The notes under the pieces: generated by a model | Seen by the model: the letters and a program-made list of their open reading frames with translations, nothing else | What the model was told of the DNA's origin: nothing | Database searches by the model: none | Position numbers and translations under genes: made by a program | Shown: positions 5,837 to 6,178 of the stretch, piece by piece | Numbering within the stretch: the first letter of the stretch is position 1 | How the letters are laid out: every line of letters starts with the position of its first letter | Source of the DNA: Acidobacteriota bacterium | GTDB lineage: Bacteria; Acidobacteriota; JAAYUB01; JAMOQF01 | Assembly (NCBI GenBank): GCA_027040585.1 | Contig: JALULU010000353.1 | Location: forward strand, 1-6,178 | Direction: 5' to 3' | Length of the DNA stretch: 6,178 bases

Positions 5837-6178
5837 TTATTTTTTTGATACCGATATAAACTCATCATATTCAACACAATAAGCCGTTAATTTACAAAAG
5901 CCCTCTTGGTTATAGCAACATCCAGTATCTACATTTATACAGTTGCTCTTGCTTTCAAGATTTTGCACCGGTGTATGTCCGTAAATATTTAAAATAGCGC
6001 AATCTTTGCAAGTTAAATCTCTTGTTCTAAGGGCAATTTCTCTAAACTTGCTAAGGGCTTTTTTATTCTCTCGCAAATGCCAAACTTGGGTAATATTGCT
6101 GTGCGATACAACAACCGGCAATTTGCTTTTGTGCTTTGCATTTAGCTCTAAATATATTGGCAGATTTTGCATCCACTC
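5837..6178 (-). CDS. Calcineurin-like metallophosphoesterase (PPP-type phosphatase), C-terminal part
   Basis: Partial gene. The reading frame stays open through the window edge: two more codons (Glu-Trp) precede the first in-window ATG at 6172, so that Met is almost certainly internal. 113 residues are visible. Features match the C-terminal half of bacterial PPP/ApaH-like phosphatases: an E-W-M-x-x-L-P segment before the hydrophobic strand, a metal-binding His in VVVSHSN, a second in IYGHTPV, and the closing strand INVDTGCCY followed by KLTAYCVEY. The N-terminal GDxxD and GNH metal motifs would lie outside the window. The protein would be a cytoplasmic metal-dependent phosphatase of protein or nucleotide substrates; the substrate cannot be told. 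Six Cys residues occur in the visible part, a little more than I would expect. The stop is followed immediately by a terminator-like hairpin, so the gene ends a transcription unit separate from the downstream R-M operon. Confidence 0.82.
   Translation of the reverse strand, partial: EWMQNLPIYLELNAKHKSKLPVVVSHSNITQVWHLRENKKALSKFREIALRTRDLTCKDCAILNIYGHTPVQNLESKSNCINVDTGCCYNQEGFCKLTAYCVEYDEFISVSKK

Noticed and set aside
1..6178. CRISPR arrays, tRNA or rRNA genes, insertion sequences, integrase
   Set aside because: I saw no regularly spaced repeats, no cloverleaf-like gene with the conserved TTC arm, and no transposase or integrase motifs on either strand.

Overview
The window most likely comes from a low-GC, AT-rich Campylobacterota (Epsilonproteobacteria) chromosome. 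The main pointers are the partial YbgC thioesterase, whose N-terminus closely resembles the Helicobacter/Campylobacter form (V-Y-F-E-D-T-D...G-I-V-Y-H), and strongly A-rich coding strands with many Lys and Glu codons. I cannot resolve the genus. All genes that I accept lie on the minus strand, so transcription runs from high to low coordinates.

Layout in transcription order: (1) 6178-5837, the C-terminal half of a calcineurin-like metallophosphoesterase, closed by a hairpin-plus-T-tract terminator at 5836-5811. (2) 5836-5543, a 294-bp AT-rich intergenic region with a candidate promoter, repeated TTTGAT-type words and a perfect 13-bp inverted repeat just before the next gene. (3) 5542-3224, a 772-residue fusion of an HsdR-N-type PD-(D/E)xK nuclease domain with an HsdM-type N6-adenine methyltransferase. 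(4) 3227-1917, a two-TRD HsdS specificity subunit overlapping gene 3 by four bases (ATGA). (5) 1927-260, an OLD-family-like protein with an N-terminal ABC-type ATPase and a C-terminal TOPRIM nuclease domain, overlapping hsdS by 11 bases. (6) 257-1, the start of a ybgC acyl-CoA thioesterase gene, two bases after the stop of gene 5 and with clearly different codon use.

Genes 3-5 form a compact, translationally coupled anti-phage module. There is no HsdR motor/helicase gene: the only restriction nuclease domain is the one fused to the methyltransferase. The R-M part therefore looks like a two-subunit, BcgI-like (Type IIB/IIG-style) enzyme rather than a classical Type I system. The attached ATPase-TOPRIM gene has the domain order expected of a fused PARIS (AriA-AriB)-like or class 4 OLD protein. 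PARIS is known to respond to phage anti-restriction proteins, so placing such a gene inside an R-M operon suggests a built-in guard: the nuclease-methylase attacks the phage, and the coupled ATPase-TOPRIM protein acts if the R-M enzyme is inhibited. The domain content and overlaps are seen in the sequence; the guard role is inference.
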